The notes under the pieces were generated by a model. The model had not been told where the DNA came from, did no database searches, and worked only from the letters and a program-made list of their open reading frames with translations. DNA of 64,000 bases from Methanobacteriota archaeon (GTDB lineage Archaea > Thermoplasmatota > Poseidoniia > Poseidoniales > Poseidoniaceae). The stretch is taken from assembly GCA_018659375.1 (NCBI GenBank), contig JABJMO010000064.1, forward strand, positions 1 through 64,000, given 5' to 3'. Of this stretch, positions 60,701 through 64,000 are shown one piece after another (positions within the stretch are counted from its first letter, which is position 1; each line of letters opens with the position of its first letter). A program made the position numbers and the translations under genes.

Positions 60701-60879
60701 GATTTATCGTCAGCAAAAGTGATGCGATAAGAGTTAACATTCTCGCCAAATTGATCTGGTAGCCATCTTGTGTTAATCTCTGGCTGAGTTGGTGTATTAT
60801 CTGCGGTTACGATGGGCATTAACATACATGATAGCATCATCAGAAAAACCGCCCACATACCCCCACTCTTTTTTGCCAT
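57784..60879 (-). CDS. Large (1031 aa) secreted, C-terminally membrane-anchored surface protein
   Basis: Signal peptide (MWAVFLMMLSCMLMPIVTA), Ig-like segments, C-terminal TM LSVSVLVGILIAFTLVAGIAVFVLMRR. Confidence 0.75.
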   Translation of the reverse strand: MAKKSGGMWAVFLMMLSCMLMPIVTADNTPTQPEINTRWLPDQFGENVNSYRITFADDKSYQVDLTVNHERQGVSLEVETFQSWDIIDNFRILDLQLNTSLEWSDSILISVSITDYDGQELIEPLVTTRQFEVGTWNQPMDDHEIMLQTTWMLDQSYLNDQGEQGFYLDFAGQGWQERTGDLVNSWELGEGNISFLESTGNDSTNLSLVLNSIWKNETIESGILNAQIFEAIGSGQLLSITNEDNITTTILVDVVNAELNRSLINEVVSERLKIDANGELNISSDEGEDSSTNIDGDIGVFYLETWDENGVRKLYDQRFEAIAEMVVIDDGARLDIDIETFSSGEQWIDGVRTYQSEELVGSGTFGFAESDNESSIIINGTIYDFHTLTEQGITITDDIHIDGDITGDVQGTFGVVRGIELTGTQANATGTKFPVNVIHEESWFNLTGINGGNFFDGAGIGATHNQTWDYQVIYSDWDNRTVRFVWEETGADSSSGEEYPERSPIQQEAEAPELEEALGNLTVSRETGLMPIPMITGDELRLAGQEGLFLTVTAGSNANDPRDGHNFHVVSWTGEYNGEETGTAFGSIIDEGPLKGLISSVTRVLEIPFGEDDNIANFTESQLLTRVLSPAVVTAEENSAPVISDLYLFEGLVISEGGSVATLVADVSDIDWNLEQVTVDLTPIGGGIVVMNDRGLDGDTAIGDDKYTTRIIVPGLQVGNISITISAEDSFDVTTIFSKDIAVINQAPRLTSVEILPNQGPRGTSMVVNLMAYDGHGVASVDIDVRDYGGEMISMNYTGQVWSAMMVIPNGMSPGIQSLKIITIDNLGKVGISSTWLNGDRDSESQYGPHFIPDDEKIPIEIFVENSAPEIISLGTVKYSRPDSSTTEIFELQITDQDGISNARANLGVFSPIEQQNNWVQMNDNGINGDRIPNDGIFTVQISLRTSTPIGTHDILVQAIDNFDVATVVMPISVTVEEESGIIPSLDSEQLSVSVLVGILIAFTLVAGIAVFVLMRRGKDKDYINDRFGFE

Positions 60880-61007
60880 GTGATAATTTAAAGCCTACTC
60901 CCTTTCAATACTTGTGGGTCAATGTTCCTTTAACATGGAAAAATAAACCCATTATTGAAAATCTAAACATACCCAAAATTAGTTCATTTGCCGTCCATTC
61001 AGTGCGC

Positions 61008-63065
61008 ATGGTTGATGAAGGATTGACCCTTCCGTTAAATGCAGGAGAGGTTTATTTGGCCCTAATCAACGTAACATTACCCGATGGAACCGTCAATGAA
61101 TATGCTGCTGGGGTTACCTGCTCAGAAGTAATAACCGACGCAATTGGAAGAAAAAATGGTTGCGTAGCAGCCCTAGTCAATGGTACGGAAAAAGACATGT
61201 CGTTTTCCATAGAAGAGTCTTGCTCAATCGAGGGGATTAAAGCAGAATCTGATGCCGGAATGTACATACTAAAACATAGTACTGCTCACCTACTAGCGCA
61301 AGCTGTTGTGGAGCTGTATCCAGATGCTAAACCAACTATTGGGCCCCCTGTTGATAGAGGATTTTACTATGATTTTGCCATGGAACCAATTACGGAAAGC
61401 GACTTAAAGCCTATCCAGAAAAAAATGCAAGAATTGGCAAGAAGAAACTTGGCTATTGAAAGAATTGAATTAGATGACAAGGAATTACAAGAACACTTCC
61501 AAGACAACCCATATAAAATTGAAATTATCAATGATAAAATTGGTGAAGGGATTGGTTCAACTATTTACAAACAAGGTGATTGGTATGACCTTTGTCTTGG
61601 GCCGCATGTGCCTAATACTGCAAAATTGATGTTTTGTAAACTAACTAGTGTTTCTTCTGCATATTGGCGGGGAGACCAAGAACGAGAGCAATTAGTCAGA
61701 ATTTATGGCATAGTAGAGCCAACAAAAGAAGCGCTCAAAGAAACAGTGCGTCGAATGGAAGAAGCCAAGAAACGTGACCATCGTAAGTTAGGCCGAGATT
61801 TGCAATTATTCCATATCGATGAAGAAGTTGGCCAAGGCCTAATCCTTTGGACACCACGTGGTGCAACAATTAGACAAGAATTACAGAATTTTATTGGCTC
61901 ACATCTACAACGACAAGGATACTCTCAAGTGTTTACTCCACACATTGGTAAGTTAGACCTATACCGTACTTCAGGCCACTTCCCGTATTATCAAGATTCA
62001 CAATACCCGCCTCTTGTAGAGAAAGATTTGATGAAGAAATTATCCGATGAAGGTTGCTCGTGTTCGGAATTATCTAATCTAATGAAGTCTGGAGAAATCG
62101 ACGGCTACATGCTCAAGCCAATGAATTGCCCTCATCATGTCAAAATATATTCGTCTCAAGCACGTTCCTATCGAGACCTGCCAATTCGTTTGGCCGAATT
62201 TGGTACGGTTTACCGCTGGGAACAGTCTGGTGAAATATCTGGAATGACAAGAGTTAGAGGTTTTACCCAAGATGACGCACATTTATTCGTTACAGAAGAA
62301 CAAATTGCTCAAGAAGTTCTTGGGTGTATTGAATTAGTGCAAATTATTTTTGGCATACTTGGCATGAGTGATTATCGAATAAGAGTTGGACTTAGAGATC
62401 CTGATTCTACCAAATACGTCGGTGATCCAAATCGTTGGGATAAAGCTGAAGATGCTTGCCGTAACGCAGCTAAATCACTTGGTGTGGAATGGTCAGAATA
62501 AGAGGGTGAAGCAGCATTTTATGGTCCTAAAATTGACTTTGTAGTTAAGGATGTAATCGGTAGAGAATGGCAACTTGGAACGGTACAAGTTGACTATAAT
62601 CTACCTGAAAGGTTTGAGTTGACTTACAAAGGTTCTGACGGTCAGTTACATCGGCCAGTCATGATTCACCGCGCACCATTTGGCTCAATGGAGCGGTTTT
62701 GTGGAGTGTTGATTGAACATTTTGCCGGCCGATTTCCGACGTGGTTATCTCCAACACAATGCCACATTCTAACTATCTCGCAAAAGCACACCCAATATGC
62801 CCAAACTGTGGCTAATGCACTTAAAGAGCAGGGTGTGAGAGTTGAAATCGATGATGGAGATGACACAATTGGTAAGAAAATTCGCACTCACAGAAAACTT
62901 CACCCCGCCTATATGGTGATTTTAGGAGATGGTGAAGCTGAAAGCAATACTGTCAGCCTTAGGGCTAGAAGTGGTGAACAAATTGCTGATTTACCACTAG
63001 AGGATTTTATCAATAATTTATGCGAGGAAATATCGCAAAAAACGGCTCAGCCAAGTTTAGTTTAA
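61008..63065 (+). pseudogene. thrS: Threonyl-tRNA synthetase (bacterial-type, TGS + editing + catalytic + anticodon domains) with in-frame TAA at 62499-62501
   Basis: TGS INVTLPDGTVNEYAAGVT; editing domain HSTAHLLAQAVVELYP; LKPMNCPHHVKIY; after GVEWSE-TAA the same frame continues EGEAAFYGPKIDFVVKDVIGREWQLGTVQVDY...VMIHRAPFGSMERFCGVLIEHFAGRFPTWLSP. 'Pseudogene' is used for the disruption only; functionality unknown. Confidence 0.8.
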
Positions 63066-63078
63066 CCAAGGAGGTTTA

Positions 63079-64000
63079 ATTATCTCAGCACCACCAATTA
63101 TTGATGAATTAAGTTTAGTGGCTTTGATTCCATTTTTCTTTGCCGCAATTACGGCTTACTTATTTTGGAATAGTGTAGTCCCTAGACAATTAAGAGGGCT
63201 ACAGGTTGCATTTCAAACTGGCGAGAAAAGATATGAAGTTCACAATGTGACAAAATCGGCTGATGATGCAAGAAATCTATTACAGAGCAAAGGTATGAGA
63301 TTTGGCGTAACTACCTATCTTTTTGCTCTAACAGGGGTGTTAATTTTAGTCTTTGAATTCCTAATGGCTAAGTATGAATTTTCTGATGGCTACCATGCGC
63401 CCTCGATAATTATTGCATTGTTATTTATCGCCATTCCTGCGATAATTTCCAGTGGTTCATCACTTGGGGCCCAGGTTGTCAAACCGCTTGGAGATGGAAA
63501 AGCAACCCTGCAAAAATCTGATATTTGGCGAAATTATTCGTACGTAGTTCTAACCATAGCATGGATGATATTTGTTGCCATAATCGCCGTGGTTTTGAGT
63601 TCTCAAAGTATAGCATCGCCTAGAGTATTCAGTATCTGCGCCTTTGTAGCATTCTCTCCAGCAATTTTGGCCTACGGTAGAGTCCTTGGGTCATCTTGGC
63701 AAGCCTTGAAACAGTCATCTCAAAAAATTGCTAGAGGGCAATCCTCACCATTTCACAACCACAAACCGAATGCAAAGCAACAGGCAATCGCTCAAATTGT
63801 CAACATCAACTTAGCAGTAATGCCGTTTGTGGCAATAAATACTATCATCTCAATTATGGCTTTAGCAATTGATCCAAACCTGTTTACTCATTCTGATAGA
63901 GTGTTAGAATTACCCGAATATACCGAACAGTCTTCGGTTATGGAAGAAGGAGGAATCCTTGGGTTTGGACTAATCGAATTATTTTCATTCATTCCCGCTG
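63079..64000 (+). CDS. Partial integral membrane protein, runs off window end, non-canonical start
   Basis: Open frame after AAGGAGG (63068-63074): (I)ISAPPIIDELSLVALIPFFFAAITAYLFWNSVVPRQLRGLQ...; no ATG until ~63294; several TM segments. Confidence 0.55.
   Translation, partial: MISAPPIIDELSLVALIPFFFAAITAYLFWNSVVPRQLRGLQVAFQTGEKRYEVHNVTKSADDARNLLQSKGMRFGVTTYLFALTGVLILVFEFLMAKYEFSDGYHAPSIIIALLFIAIPAIISSGSSLGAQVVKPLGDGKATLQKSDIWRNYSYVVLTIAWMIFVAIIAVVLSSQSIASPRVFSICAFVAFSPAILAYGRVLGSSWQALKQSSQKIARGQSSPFHNHKPNAKQQAIAQIVNINLAVMPFVAINTIISIMALAIDPNLFTHSDRVLELPEYTEQSSVMEEGGILGFGLIELFSFIPA

Noticed and set aside
62619-63065. Downstream thrS segment as an independent gene starting at TTG 62619
   Set aside because: It begins in the middle of the catalytic domain; conserved in-frame sequence immediately follows the TAA, so it is the C-terminal part of the interrupted thrS.
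1-64000. CRISPR arrays, IS elements, prophage or integrases
   Set aside because: No regularly spaced repeats, transposase/integrase motifs or phage structural genes seen in any long ORF.

Overview
This 64-kb window looks like chromosomal DNA from an archaeon, most likely a marine Poseidoniales/MGII-type euryarchaeon. Supporting genes are Alba, Orc1/Cdc6, Bud32, an archaeal PPAT fused to a DUF359-type kinase, an HTH_10 (Bat-like) regulator, an archaeal Tad/type IV pilus-like system and giant secreted surface proteins. The taxonomy is inferred from gene content only. Coding is dense on both strands, with no CRISPR array, IS element or prophage. The observations I rate highest are: (1) thrS carries a single in-frame TAA in the middle of the catalytic domain; (2) an Mrp/NBP35-family ATPase has no cysteines and sits next to a Cys-bearing DUF971 protein; (3) a BoxB-like di-iron CoA-epoxygenase locus with beta-oxidation enzymes, an ALDH and an HTH_10 regulator lacks a dedicated reductase; (4) a ~330-nt structured RNA on the minus strand is probably RNase P RNA; (5) a divergent TBP-fold paralog; (6) an EF-Tu/SelB-like protein without GTPase motifs; (7) a PPAT-DUF359 fusion; (8) a pilin-like gene whose signal peptide is only recovered from a CTG start, and another gene at the window end with no canonical start after a strong SD; (9) an 856-aa winged-helix protein of unknown function with repeated GTTAC motifs upstream. 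Everything was read by eye; no searches, alignments or folding programs were run.
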